NCBI GenBank assembly: GCA_002359895.1
Contig: DEOB01000010.1
Span: 444,919 to 508,918 of the forward strand
Direction of reading: 5' to 3'
DNA length: 64,000 nucleotides
Source: Stenotrophomonas sp. UBA2629
GTDB taxonomy: Bacteria; Pseudomonadota; Gammaproteobacteria; Xanthomonadales; Xanthomonadaceae
Below are positions 44,568-53,297 of this stretch, one piece after another. Within the stretch, counting starts at the first letter, position 1, and every line of letters begins with the position of its first letter. The notes beneath the pieces are model-generated. The model saw only the letters and a program-made list of their open reading frames with translations. It made no database searches and was not told where the DNA came from. The translations under genes were made by a program, and so were the position numbers.

Positions 44568-45683
44568 TTACGCATCCACGCTGATGCCCATCAGGTTGTC
44601 TGCCAGCTCACGCCACTGTTCCAGCTTGGGCAGTACGCCGACGCGGGCCAGATAGTCCTCGTTGACTTCCTGCCCGGACGCCAGTGCGCAGGCCACATGC
44701 ACGGCGCCGGCCACCCAGAAGCTGCGCACGTTGGAGCGCTGCGGCTGCAGGTGGAAGGCAACCGCTTCGATGATCGGCATCGGCAGGCCCCACAGGCCCA
44801 ACAGGTAGGCACCGGCTTCGGCGTGGCCCGGGCGCTCGTCGCCGGCTTCAACGGGCAGGCGCTCGTCGCGCACGCCGGTCAGCAGCAGGCCGATGTCGGC
44901 CAGCAGGGCGGCGGTGGCCCCCAATTCGGCACTGGAGGAAGGCAGCATCTTTGCGGCCAGTTGCGAGGCCATCAGTGCGCGCGACTGCAAGGCGTTGCGC
45001 TCGCTGCCGGACATGCCGGGCAGGGCAAACACTTCACTGGCCAACACCAGATCGCGCAGGGTGGAAAGCCCAAGCCGCGTCACCGCGCCGCGCAGGTCGG
45101 AGATCGCACGGCCATTGTTGAAGAAGGCCGAGTTGGACAGCTGCAGCACCTTGGCGGCAATGGCCGGGTCGGTGGACACCAGCTTGGCGATGTCAGCTGC
45201 GTTGCTTTCCTCGTCCGCTTCCAGCGCCTGCATCAGGCTCAGATACAGGTGTGGCGGCGAGGGCAGTTTCTCGATGCGGCCGATGGCCGCGCGCAGGCGT
45301 GTGCCGTCCAGCAGTTCGCGCAGCTCTTCCAGGCTGGTGAGGGCTTCTAGCAGCACTTCCGGTGCCAGCGGCAGCGGCAGGAAGCGATGCGCCACGCCGA
45401 TGATGCGCGCCGAGGGCACGCGCTGGCTGCTGTCACCGTCGATCAGTGCGATGCGGATGGTTTCCGGGCGCAGGGTGCGGATCTGACCCAGCAACGTGAC
45501 GGGTGACAGGTCGGGCAGGGTGGGCGCGGCAATCACCGCATCGATGGTTGCCGAGGCCACTGCCACGATGGCAGCACTGCCATCAGGTACCGACTGCACT
45601 TCCCACTCGTCGCCCAGATCGTCGATGTATTGGAGAAGCTCGGCGGGCAGGCAGGCTTCGCCACCGACTAACAGGATTCGCAA
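44568..45683 (-). CDS. HDOD-domain protein with degenerate receiver domain
   Basis: About 371 residues. An N-terminal response-regulator-like fold (about 1-115) is followed by an HDOD domain (about 125-330) with LPSPPHLYLSLMQAL, VLQLSNSAFF and the interrupted HD-type positions (DIGLLLTG). The position normally held by the phosphorylated Asp falls in VIAAPTLPD, with no Asp at the expected spot, so phosphorylation is unlikely. The start is taken as TTG 45683 behind an AAGGGGA site; the longer frame to 45761 runs through a terminator hairpin. HDOD proteins act in signalling, including c-di-GMP and stress pathways; the specific role is unknown. Confidence 0.82.
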   Translation of the reverse strand: MRILLVGGEACLPAELLQYIDDLGDEWEVQSVPDGSAAIVAVASATIDAVIAAPTLPDLSPVTLLGQIRTLRPETIRIALIDGDSSQRVPSARIIGVAHRFLPLPLAPEVLLEALTSLEELRELLDGTRLRAAIGRIEKLPSPPHLYLSLMQALEADEESNAADIAKLVSTDPAIAAKVLQLSNSAFFNNGRAISDLRGAVTRLGLSTLRDLVLASEVFALPGMSGSERNALQSRALMASQLAAKMLPSSSAELGATAALLADIGLLLTGVRDERLPVEAGDERPGHAEAGAYLLGLWGLPMPIIEAVAFHLQPQRSNVRSFWVAGAVHVACALASGQEVNEDYLARVGVLPKLEQWRELADNLMGISVDA

Positions 45684-45723
45684 GACACATTCCCCTTGGA
45701 AAAACACACGGCCACATACAGAA

Positions 45724-45745
45724 ACAGGCCGGATAACCGGCCTGT
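45724..45745 (-). terminator. Hairpin downstream of ppa
   Basis: ACAGGCCGG-ATAA-CCGGCCTGT; on the minus strand followed by TTTCTG. About 100 nt after the ppa stop and before the HDOD gene, so it probably ends the ppa transcript. Confidence 0.7.
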
Positions 45746-45843
45746 AAATGTAGCGAATCACTGGCAGCGGGTCATGCTCCGCACAGGCGAAACGTGATCG
45801 CTGTCGCTGCGGGCTGCGCTGTTACGGCAGCCTGCGGCGGTAA

Positions 45844-46389
45844 TCAGCCTTCCTGTGCTTCGGTCGCCAGGTAAGCCTGGTGGGCGTCGCTCAGGATCTT
45901 CTTGGCTTCGGCGGCGTCGCCCCAGCCTTCGATCTTGACCCACTTGCCTTTTTCCAGGTCCTTGTAGTGCTCGAAGAAGTGGCCGATGCGCTCCAGCCAG
46001 TGGCTGGACACCTGGTTGATGTCTTCAACGTGAGCATAGCCACTGAAGATTTTGGCAACCGGCACGGCCAGGATCTTCTCGTCGCTGCCGGCTTCGTCGC
46101 TCATCTTGAGCACGCCGACCGGACGGCAACGCACCACCGAGCCCGGGACCAGCGGCAGCGGCAGCACCACCAGCACGTCGGCCGGGTCGCCGTCGCCGCA
46201 CAGGGTCTGCGGCACGAAGCCGTAGTTGCAGGGGTAGCGCATCGGCGTGGAGAGGATGCGGTCAACGAACATTGCGCCGCTTTCCTTGTCCATCTCGTAC
46301 TTCACCGGCTCCGAATCCTTCGGAATTTCGACGATGACGTTGATTTCTTCCGGTGGGTTCTTACCCGGCGAGACAAGCTTCAGGCTCAT
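45844..46389 (-). CDS. ppa: Inorganic pyrophosphatase (soluble, family I)
   Basis: A 181-residue hexameric PPase hydrolysing PPi to phosphate. Family I hallmarks are present: EIPKDSEPVKYE, the YGFVPQTL block, the metal-binding signature DGDPADVLVV, and KWVKIEGWGD near the C-terminus. ATG 46389 begins MSLKLVSPG as in relatives; the longer frame runs into the Fur-box region. Divergent from the ECF sigma gene. The cell also encodes a membrane PPase and PPi-PFK in this window. Confidence 0.96.
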   Translation of the reverse strand: MSLKLVSPGKNPPEEINVIVEIPKDSEPVKYEMDKESGAMFVDRILSTPMRYPCNYGFVPQTLCGDGDPADVLVVLPLPLVPGSVVRCRPVGVLKMSDEAGSDEKILAVPVAKIFSGYAHVEDINQVSSHWLERIGHFFEHYKDLEKGKWVKIEGWGDAAEAKKILSDAHQAYLATEAQEG

Positions 46390-46528
46390 TGCGTTGACTC
46401 CGAATCGTAATTGGTGAAAAGAGCTCCATTCTACGCGTACCGCTATTGCGACGCACCAAAGTGGAGGTTCATGGAGCAAAAAGGCCGATGGGTGGCCTGA
46501 TCGGGAACGCACTGTCGTGCGATGTTCA

Positions 46529-46560
46529 TGAGAACCATTATCATTATGCGACTATCATTC
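46529..46560 (+). promoter_or_regulatory. Candidate Fur box upstream of ECF sigma gene
   Basis: The segment TGAGAACCATTATCATTATG followed by CGACTATCATTC contains overlapping NAT(A/T)AT-like hexamers close to the GATAATGATAATCATTATC consensus. It lies about 55-85 nt before the ECF sigma start, where Fur repression of an iron-starvation sigma gene is usual. Confidence 0.75.
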
Positions 46561-46614
46561 CCGGCCGTTCCCGCCCTGCGGGCGCGGTCAGCCTGACTCT
46601 TCCCTCCGTGCCCC

Positions 46615-47115
46615 ATGCCCAGTAACGCCACCACCCTGACTGAACTGCTGATCCGTGAGCGACCGGCCCTGCTGCGTCTTGTCCGCCAGATACTGGGCAG
46701 CGACGGCGGTGCCGATGATGTGATCCAGGGCGTCTGGTTCAAGGTGCGCGGGGTGGGCAACGAGGCGGTCATCGAGAACCCGCGGGCGTACCTGTACCGG
46801 CTGGCCAGCAATCTGGCCACCGACCATGGCCGCGAGCGCACCCGCCGCCTGCGGCTGCAGGCGGAAAGCTACCTGTGGGGGCCGGACGAGGTGTTGTCCA
46901 CCGAAGAACAGGTGATGGCGCAGGACGAGCTGGCACGGGTGCTGGAGGCTGCTGGGCATCTGCCCGAGCCGACCCGCAGCATGTTCCGCCTCAACCGCCT
47001 GCAGGGGCTGACCCAGCCGGAAGTGGCGCGGCGTATGGGCGTGTCGGTGACCACGGTGGAAAACCACCTGCGGCTGGCACTTCAGCGGCTGGCCTGGGCG
47101 CGTGGCGGTGGTTGA
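46615..47115 (+). CDS. ECF sigma factor, FecI-like
   Basis: A 166-residue sigma-70 family protein with region 2 (about 10-80, including DDVIQGVWFKV and NPRAYLYRLASNLATDH) and region 4 (about 105-160, including LQGLTQPEVARRMGVSVTTVENHLRLAL). It is the iron-starvation ECF type that works with a FecR-like protein and an STN TonB receptor. Both follow directly: the FecR-like gene 89 nt downstream, then the receptor. A Fur-box-like site precedes it. It probably recruits RNA polymerase to the receptor promoter when heme or siderophore is sensed. Confidence 0.92.
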   Translation: MPSNATTLTELLIRERPALLRLVRQILGSDGGADDVIQGVWFKVRGVGNEAVIENPRAYLYRLASNLATDHGRERTRRLRLQAESYLWGPDEVLSTEEQVMAQDELARVLEAAGHLPEPTRSMFRLNRLQGLTQPEVARRMGVSVTTVENHLRLALQRLAWARGGG

Positions 47116-47204
47116 CGCCACACATGCCCTTGGGGACATGGTGCCTTCGCGCGTCTTGTAGTCAGTCCCCACGTTTTCCACTCCGTAGCCAACCACGCCA
47201 GCTC

Positions 47205-48158
47205 ATGAGCCCGCCTTCCTCTCCATCGCCAGATGACCCCACCGTGCAGCAGGCGCGTGACTGGTTGCTGCGCCTGGCGTCGGGAACCATGGGCGAGCAG
47301 GAAATGCAGCAGTTCGAGCAGTGGTTGGTGGGCCCGGGCAACCGCCATGCGTTCGAGCATGAGCGCCTGCTGTGGCGCAGCTTGGGTGCCAGGCCGCAGA
47401 CCACCGTGGTGGTGCAGCCGCCACGGCGACGGCTTCCTGGTGCGCGTGTTGCCGCATTGGCAGCGATGGCGGTATTTGCCTGCCTGCTGGTCATGCCGGA
47501 GCTGGCGCTGCGCCTGCGCGCCGATCACCGGGCTGGCGATGGCATCAGCCGCGTCAGCCTGCCGGACGGTTCAACGGCGGTGTTGGATGCCGGTGCCGCC
47601 ATCGCGGTGCATTACGGTGACCACGCGCGCCGTATCGAACTGCTGCGCGGCCGCGCCTGGTTTGAAGTAACGCCGCGGCAGGACGCGCCGTTCCGCGTCA
47701 CCGTGGGAGAAGGTGTGGTGGAAGATATCTCCACGGCATTCGTGGTCAGCCGCGATCATGACCGCGTGGATGCGGTGGTGGAACAGGGCCGCGTCCGGGT
47801 GGCGGCACGGCCGGACCAGGGCTGGATGTATCTGCAGGCCGGGCAGGCGGCAGGCTGGAACAACGGCGGTGTCGCCGAGCGGGGCCTCACGCTTGCGCGT
47901 GACGATGTTGCCGCCTGGCGCCGTGGCGAGCTGCTGTTGGCCAATGCGTCGGTGGCACAGGCATTGGCCGAGCTTGGGCGTTACCGCAGCGGCTACATCG
48001 TGGTGCGTGGTGATCTGTCTGCATTGCCGCCCATCAATGCCGCGCTGCGGCTGGATCAACCGGAGCAGGCGCTGGATGCGCTGGCGGCCGGCAGCGGCTT
48101 GTCGGTGACGCGATTGCCGTTGGGCATCGCCATCGTGCAGGCCGCGGACAGGGAATAG
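47205..48158 (+). CDS. FecR-family anti-sigma / sigma regulator
   Basis: A 317-residue inner-membrane protein. The N-terminal DUF4880-type cytoplasmic domain (about 8-55, ARDWLLRLASGTM...FEQWL) is followed by one membrane helix (about 80-98). A periplasmic FecR domain (about 105-200; ISRVSLPDGSTAVLDAGAAIAV) and a C-terminal STN-like part (about 245-310) come next. It relays signals from the receptor's STN domain to the ECF sigma. ATG 47205 is preferred over in-frame codons inside the sigma gene. Typical gene order sigma-fecR-receptor. Confidence 0.9.
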   Translation: MSPPSSPSPDDPTVQQARDWLLRLASGTMGEQEMQQFEQWLVGPGNRHAFEHERLLWRSLGARPQTTVVVQPPRRRLPGARVAALAAMAVFACLLVMPELALRLRADHRAGDGISRVSLPDGSTAVLDAGAAIAVHYGDHARRIELLRGRAWFEVTPRQDAPFRVTVGEGVVEDISTAFVVSRDHDRVDAVVEQGRVRVAARPDQGWMYLQAGQAAGWNNGGVAERGLTLARDDVAAWRRGELLLANASVAQALAELGRYRSGYIVVRGDLSALPPINAALRLDQPEQALDALAAGSGLSVTRLPLGIAIVQAADRE

Positions 48159-48197
48159 CCGGCACGGTAATCACCGCGCCGGTGAATTGATCTTGGG

Positions 48198-48226
48198 GGT
48201 TTGCCCGGGTCGTTCGTCTTAAACCC
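48198..48226 (+). promoter_or_regulatory. Candidate ECF-dependent promoter region of the heme receptor
   Basis: About 75-100 nt before the receptor start, GGGTTT ... AAACCC form a 6-bp inverted repeat enclosing TGCCCGGG and TTCGTCTTA. A CGTC-type -10 is common in FecI-type promoters. The assignment rests on position and weak motif similarity only. Confidence 0.35.
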
Positions 48227-48300
48227 GACCGTACCTCAGCCGCCGCCACGTACGTCGAACTTCCGCCGCCCCATTGCGGCTTCGACAACAGGATTTTTCA

Positions 48301-51219
48301 ATGCACAGTTCTTTCCGCGCCGGCCCCCGCCTGCGCCTGTCCCGTCTGCATGTTGCCATGCTGGCCGCTGGCCTGGCGGTGCTGACGCCGGCCATTTCCG
48401 CATCGGCGCAGACACCTGCGGCGGTGGCATCGGTGCAGTTCGACATTCCGGCGCAGCCGTTGGCCACCGCACTGAGCCAGTACATGCGTCAGTCCGGCGT
48501 GCAGGTGGCATACACCGCGTCGCTGGCAGACGGCGCCACCTCGGCGCCGGTGTCCGGCCAGTTGGCTCCGGTCGCAGCGCTGCAGCAGTTGCTGCGCGGC
48601 ACCGGCATCGTGGCCCATGCGGCCGCAGGCAATACGGCGGTGACGTTGGAAAAACTGCCCGCCGGTGCGGCCGATCAGGACCTGATCGTCACCCGCACGT
48701 TGAGCGTGGCCGGCGACCAGCGTGGCGGTGAAGGCCATGGCAGCGATGCCTCGCGTCTGCTTGATACCTATCGCACCACCGGCTCCACCGCATACATCCC
48801 GCAGCAGACCATCGAACGTTTCCGTGGCACGTCCACTGCCGACATCATCAAGGGCGTGGCCGGTGTCACAGCAGGCGATCCGCGCGTGGGCAATGCGTTG
48901 GACGTCAACATCCGCGGTATCCAGGGCCAGAGCCGCATCCCGGTGATCATTGATGGTGGCCAGTCCACCATGGATACCTACCGCGGTTATGCCGGGCAAT
49001 CGCAGCGCACCTATCTTGATCCGGACCTGATCTCCAACATCAGCATCACCAAGGGCCCGAGCCTGCAGGCCAATGCGTCCGGCGGCATTGGTGGCGTGGT
49101 GGAGATGGAAACGCTGAAAGTGGACGACGTACTGCGCGAAGGCCGCGACAGCGGCATCCGCGTGCGCACCGGCCTGGCCAACAACAGTGCCAACAACGTG
49201 CCCGATTACAGCGCCGCGCCGCGTACCGACCGCAATGCCACGGGCAACCAGTTCGCCAATGTGGCGGTGGCGCAGCGCTGGGATCGCTTCGACCTGGTCG
49301 CCGCCTATGCCTACCGCAATACCGGCAATTACTTTGGCGGCAAGCACGGCTACGATGATTTCCCGCAGACCCGCCGCACCCTGGCGCCGTTGAATCCGCC
49401 GCGCACCGAAGTGTTCAACACGTCTTCGCGTTCGGAATCGGCGCTGCTCAAAGGCACCTGGCGCATTGATGACGTGCAGACGCTGGAGCTGGGTTACCGC
49501 CGTTATGAAGGCACCGCCGGCGAGATCATGGCCTCGCAGATCATCCGTGTGGACCGCGACCGCGTGCCGCAGTGGGACCCGGGCCACGTCGACATGGACA
49601 GCTACAGCCTGCGCTACCGTTTCAACCCGGACAGCGCGCTGGTCGATCTGCGTGCCAATGCCTGGTACACCGATGCCGAGAGCCTGATGTACAACAGCCT
49701 CACCGGCATCACGCCGTGGTATTTCGATCGCCGTACCGAGTGGTATGACGCGCCGAGTTTCAGCGGCAACCCCGGTTACAAGGATGCCTACGCCAACCCG
49801 TTGAAGCAGAAGCGCTTCGGCATGGACGTGAGCAACACTTCGTTGCTGGAAACCAGCGCCGGCCTTTTCACGTTCGATTACGGCCTGTCCCTCAGTGATG
49901 AGGACATCAGTCCGAACGCGCCGGTGATGCACGACGACCTGGTCAACAACCGCTTCCTCCGCAATGCGCAGCGCAAGGAATACAGCGCCGTGGCGTCGAT
50001 GAAGTGGGAGCCCAATGAACATTGGGAGTTGATGGCCGGTGGGCGCTGGAACCGCGTCAACGTGCACGACCGCAACCGCTTGGCCACCGAGGACCAGTAC
50101 GAAGTGGCGGGCCAGTACCGCTACACGCAGCTGCTGGACGGTGACCCGAGCCTGCCGTCGTGGCGCGCCAAGCGCATTGCGATGTTGAACTGGTACCCGG
50201 ATGCCACCGGCAATTTCACCATGGATTCGCTGCTGGCCTCGCCGTACAAAAAAGGCACCGTGGCCGACATCGGTGGCTGGAATTTCTACGATGCCGATGC
50301 CGCTGAAGACCTGAGCGTGCCGGTGAGCTGGACCTGGTCCAAGCCGATCAAGCGCCGCGACAGCGCGTTCTCACCCAGCGCCAGCGTCACCTATCGCTTC
50401 GACGACGACACGATGGTCTATGTGAAGTACGCCGAAGGCACCAAGCTGCCCAGCCTGTTCGAGACCACCTTGGGGCTGTTCACCGCTGCCAAGCCGGTGG
50501 GCGAACTGAAGCCCGAGCGTGCCGGCAGCTGGGAAATCGGCGCCAGCACCATCCAGCGCGATCTGTTCGCCAACGGCGACCAGCTGGCCGTGAAGCTGGC
50601 GTACTTCGATACCCGCGTGGATGACCTGATCACCCGCGATTACCGCACGCTGTCGGCCGGGCTGATCCGCAACATCGACCGTTTCAAAGTGTCGGGCATG
50701 GAGTTCCAGACCAACTACGACGCCGGCAAGGTGTTTGCCGATCTGTCGGCGCACTACTACTTCAAGGCCAAGACCTGCGCGCCGGACATCGCAGCGGAGC
50801 GCCGCGAATACGGCATCAAGCGCAATATCGAGGAGTTGAAGAACACGCCCAACTGCGTGGACGGTGGCTTCGAAGGTTCCTACAGCAATACCCAGAACCC
50901 GCCGCGCTACACGGTCAACGTCACGCTGGGTTCGCGTCTGTTCGATGAGCGCCTGACCTTTGGTACCCGCGTGGTGCACAACGCCGGCCCCATCAGCAAG
51001 CTGGACAAGGAATGGAACGTCGGCCTGTCGGCCATCCAGCAGCTGTATCGCCCGGCCACCATCGTCGACCTGTTTGCCAGCTGGTCGTTCAATGACCAGT
51101 GGGCGGTGGACGTGAACCTGGACAACGCCACCGACCGCTACTACCTGGACCCGCTGGCGTTGGGTGTGCTGCCGGCACCGGGCCGTACCGCGCGTATGGC
51201 GCTGACCTTCCGTTATTGA
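48301..51219 (+). CDS. TonB-dependent receptor with STN signalling domain (probable heme/hemoprotein receptor)
   Basis: A 972-residue outer-membrane receptor. After a signal peptide (about 1-38, ending ASAQ) comes an STN domain (about 48-120; FDIPAQPLATALSQYMRQSG), then a plug (about 165-280; STADIIKGVAGV, DVNIRGIQGQSRIPVIIDG, NISITKGPS) and a barrel ending MALTFRY. STN receptors signal to FecR-type anti-sigmas, here encoded just upstream. The adjacent heme oxygenase suggests heme or hemoprotein as substrate; the classical heme-receptor FRAP/NPNL motif is not obvious, so the substrate is inference. An in-frame ATG at 48274 is less likely than 48301, which has AGGA upstream. Confidence 0.88.
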   Translation: MHSSFRAGPRLRLSRLHVAMLAAGLAVLTPAISASAQTPAAVASVQFDIPAQPLATALSQYMRQSGVQVAYTASLADGATSAPVSGQLAPVAALQQLLRGTGIVAHAAAGNTAVTLEKLPAGAADQDLIVTRTLSVAGDQRGGEGHGSDASRLLDTYRTTGSTAYIPQQTIERFRGTSTADIIKGVAGVTAGDPRVGNALDVNIRGIQGQSRIPVIIDGGQSTMDTYRGYAGQSQRTYLDPDLISNISITKGPSLQANASGGIGGVVEMETLKVDDVLREGRDSGIRVRTGLANNSANNVPDYSAAPRTDRNATGNQFANVAVAQRWDRFDLVAAYAYRNTGNYFGGKHGYDDFPQTRRTLAPLNPPRTEVFNTSSRSESALLKGTWRIDDVQTLELGYRRYEGTAGEIMASQIIRVDRDRVPQWDPGHVDMDSYSLRYRFNPDSALVDLRANAWYTDAESLMYNSLTGITPWYFDRRTEWYDAPSFSGNPGYKDAYANPLKQKRFGMDVSNTSLLETSAGLFTFDYGLSLSDEDISPNAPVMHDDLVNNRFLRNAQRKEYSAVASMKWEPNEHWELMAGGRWNRVNVHDRNRLATEDQYEVAGQYRYTQLLDGDPSLPSWRAKRIAMLNWYPDATGNFTMDSLLASPYKKGTVADIGGWNFYDADAAEDLSVPVSWTWSKPIKRRDSAFSPSASVTYRFDDDTMVYVKYAEGTKLPSLFETTLGLFTAAKPVGELKPERAGSWEIGASTIQRDLFANGDQLAVKLAYFDTRVDDLITRDYRTLSAGLIRNIDRFKVSGMEFQTNYDAGKVFADLSAHYYFKAKTCAPDIAAERREYGIKRNIEELKNTPNCVDGGFEGSYSNTQNPPRYTVNVTLGSRLFDERLTFGTRVVHNAGPISKLDKEWNVGLSAIQQLYRPATIVDLFASWSFNDQWAVDVNLDNATDRYYLDPLALGVLPAPGRTARMALTFRY

Positions 51220-51328
51220 TCCATGCAGCAGATGGCCCCGGCGGAGGTGCTGCCGGGGCCATGCGTCACAACGGATGTGGCCACGCAGGTTGGGGGAATG
51301 CCTCCGGCAGACGTCTCAACCTTGATAG

Positions 51329-51360
51329 CCGGCCCCCGCATCGTGCGCGATGGGGGCCGG
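51329..51360 (+). promoter_or_regulatory. Strong stem-loops between receptor and heme oxygenase genes
   Basis: CCGGCCCCC-G-CATCG / CGATG-GGGGCCGG with a TGCG loop (51329-51360), preceded by ATGGCCCCGGC / GCCGGGGCCAT (51232-51262). Neither has a U-tract, so they look like transcript-stabilising or ratio-setting structures rather than simple terminators. The first ends 25 nt before the hemO start. Confidence 0.55.
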
Positions 51361-51385
51361 CCCCCTCCGTTACGTTGTTGCCTAC

Positions 51386-51976
51386 ATGACCCCCACAGAA
51401 ACCATTGACGCCCCCACCCGCAGCAAGCGCCTGAAAGCCGCTACCAGCAGCACCCACGATTCGTTGGACAAGCGGATCATGTCCGAGGACATCTTCTCCA
51501 GCCGCGACCGTTTCGCGAAGTTCCTGCGCGTGCAGTACCGCTTCCATCGCGACATCCAGACCCTGTACGCCACGCCGCTGCTGCGGGCGTTGCTGCCGGA
51601 TCTGGCCCAGCGTCAGCGGTTGCAGCAGATTGCAGCGGATCTGGCGGACTTGGGCCAGGACATCCCCGCCGAGTCGGCGCCTGTCATCGCCAACGATATC
51701 GAACTGCCGCAGGCGTTGGGCTGGCTGTACGTGGCCGAAGGCTCCAATCTGGGCGGCACCATCCTGTTCAAACTGGCTGCCAAGCTGGGGCTGGACGCGG
51801 CGTTTGGCGCCCGTCATCTGGCCGCCCATCCTGACGGCGCAGCCCGCCATTGGCGCGAGTTCACCTCGGCACTGGATGCCATTGGCATGACCGACACGCA
51901 GGAAGCGGCGACCATCGACGGTGCCAATGTGGCGTTCCGCACCGTGCGTGGCTATGTCGAGCAGGAATTCAGCTGA
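51386..51976 (+). CDS. hemO: Heme oxygenase (HemO/PigA-type)
   Basis: A 196-residue all-helical heme oxygenase that opens heme to biliverdin, CO and Fe2+. The proximal heme His is likely His24 in SSTHDSLD; the distal flexible glycine helix appears in YVAEGSNLGGTILFKL. The ATG at 51386 (MTPTETID) fits the family length. Located between the STN receptor and the ExbBD-TonB genes, it supports a heme-iron assimilation role in the cytoplasm. Confidence 0.9.
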   Translation: MTPTETIDAPTRSKRLKAATSSTHDSLDKRIMSEDIFSSRDRFAKFLRVQYRFHRDIQTLYATPLLRALLPDLAQRQRLQQIAADLADLGQDIPAESAPVIANDIELPQALGWLYVAEGSNLGGTILFKLAAKLGLDAAFGARHLAAHPDGAARHWREFTSALDAIGMTDTQEAATIDGANVAFRTVRGYVEQEFS

Positions 51977-52019
51977 TGACGGCCGGCGTACGCGACGCTG
52001 ATGCAACGGTGATGTCAGC

Positions 52020-52409
52020 GTGATCCGCTGGCTGTGGTTCGGCCTGGGTTGGGTGATGGTGGCGCTGGGACTGATAGGCGCGTTGCTGCCGGTGATGCCG
52101 ACCACCATCTTCCTGATTCTGGCGATGTGGTGCTTCTCCAAATCATCGCCGCGTTTCGAGGCATGGTTGCTGCAGCATCCGCGCTACGGCCATGTGCTGC
52201 GTTTATGGCGTGAGCAGGGCGCGGTGAGCCGCAAGGGCAAGGGCTTTGCCGCAGCCGGCATGGCGCTGGGCTACGTGCTGTTTTTCATTGGTGCGCATCC
52301 CAACTGGAAGCTGGCTGTTGGCGTGGGCCTGTTCTTCATTGCCAGTGCGGCCTATGTGCTGTCACGGCCCAGCCCGCGTCCGCTGGCCGCTGACAGTGAA
52401 CAGCCGTGA
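52020..52409 (+). CDS. DUF454 (YbaN-like) inner-membrane protein
   Basis: A 129-residue membrane protein with helices near 5-40 and 80-113 and the DUF454 hallmark LPVMPTTIFLILAMWCFSKSSPRFEAWL. It starts with GTG 52020. DUF454 genes recur next to heme-uptake genes in proteobacteria, and here one sits between hemO and exbB; its function is unknown. Confidence 0.88.
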   Translation: MIRWLWFGLGWVMVALGLIGALLPVMPTTIFLILAMWCFSKSSPRFEAWLLQHPRYGHVLRLWREQGAVSRKGKGFAAAGMALGYVLFFIGAHPNWKLAVGVGLFFIASAAYVLSRPSPRPLAADSEQP

Positions 52410-52574
52410 TGCCTGTTGATGCCGGGGTGATGCGGATACGGCCGGTTCAGGCGTCGGTGCTGCCAACGCATTATCGTGACGCCCCAACTGCGCACGGCAC
52501 CGTGCCGCAGGCCGTTCAACGCACCAGCCAGATCGCCAGTGCGACCTTCTTCAACGACGATCCGGAACCCCTAC

Positions 52575-53288
52575 ATGCACGCTGATATCTCCCCGCATGC
52601 CACCGCGCATGTACTCACGCCTTGGGCCATGTACCAATCTGCTGATTGGGTGGTGCAGGCGGTGATGATCTGTCTTGCGCTGGCCTCATTGGCAACGTGG
52701 ACGGTGCTGATCGCCAAGACACTGGAGCTGGGCCGCATGGGCCGCAGCCTGCTGGCGGCACGCGAACTGCTGGACACCAGCGCCAGCCTGGGCAGCACCG
52801 ATGTGCAGCCGCTGCTGCAGCAGGGCGTGGCACGCAGCATGCTGGATGCCGCGCGAACCGAGCTGATGCTGTCGGTGGATGCCACCGGCCATGACGGCGT
52901 CAAGGAACGGCTGGCCTCGCGGCTTGAGCGCATCGAGCTGGCCAACGGCCGGCAACTGCGTACCGGTGTGGGCCTGCTGGCCAGCATTGGTGCGGTGGCT
53001 CCCTTTGTGGGCCTGTTCGGCACGGTGTGGGGCATCATGAACAGCTTCGTCGGCATTGCGGCCTCCAACACCACCAATCTTGCGGTGGTGGCGCCGGGTA
53101 TTGCCGAAGCACTGCTGGCCACGGCAATGGGACTGGTGGCGGCGATCCCGGCGGTGGTGATCTACAACCATTTCACCCGCCGTCTGCTGGTGTTGCGCGC
53201 GCTGGCTGGCGATATCTCCGCCAGCGTGCAGCAGATCACCTCGCGCGATCTGGATTGTGGCCGCGCCTTGTCGCGCGCTGCGGGCTGA
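52575..53288 (+). CDS. exbB: ExbB proton-channel subunit
   Basis: A 237-residue MotA/TolQ/ExbB family protein with three membrane helices (about 22-44, 130-152, 172-195). The signature GLLASIGAVAPFVGLFGTVWGIM and VVAPGIAEALLATAMGL mark the pore helices. With ExbD it converts proton flow into TonB motion. The ATG at 52575 (MHADISPHATAHVLTPW) matches the usual N-terminus. It is followed by exbD after 9 nt. The gap from the DUF454 gene (165 nt) shows no gene. Confidence 0.93.
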   Translation: MHADISPHATAHVLTPWAMYQSADWVVQAVMICLALASLATWTVLIAKTLELGRMGRSLLAARELLDTSASLGSTDVQPLLQQGVARSMLDAARTELMLSVDATGHDGVKERLASRLERIELANGRQLRTGVGLLASIGAVAPFVGLFGTVWGIMNSFVGIAASNTTNLAVVAPGIAEALLATAMGLVAAIPAVVIYNHFTRRLLVLRALAGDISASVQQITSRDLDCGRALSRAAG

Positions 53289-53297
53289 GGCTGCGCC

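Noticed and set aside
45684..45761. N-terminal extension of the HDOD gene
   Set aside because: It would read through the ACAGGCCGG terminator hairpin; TTG 45683 has an AAGGGGA site.
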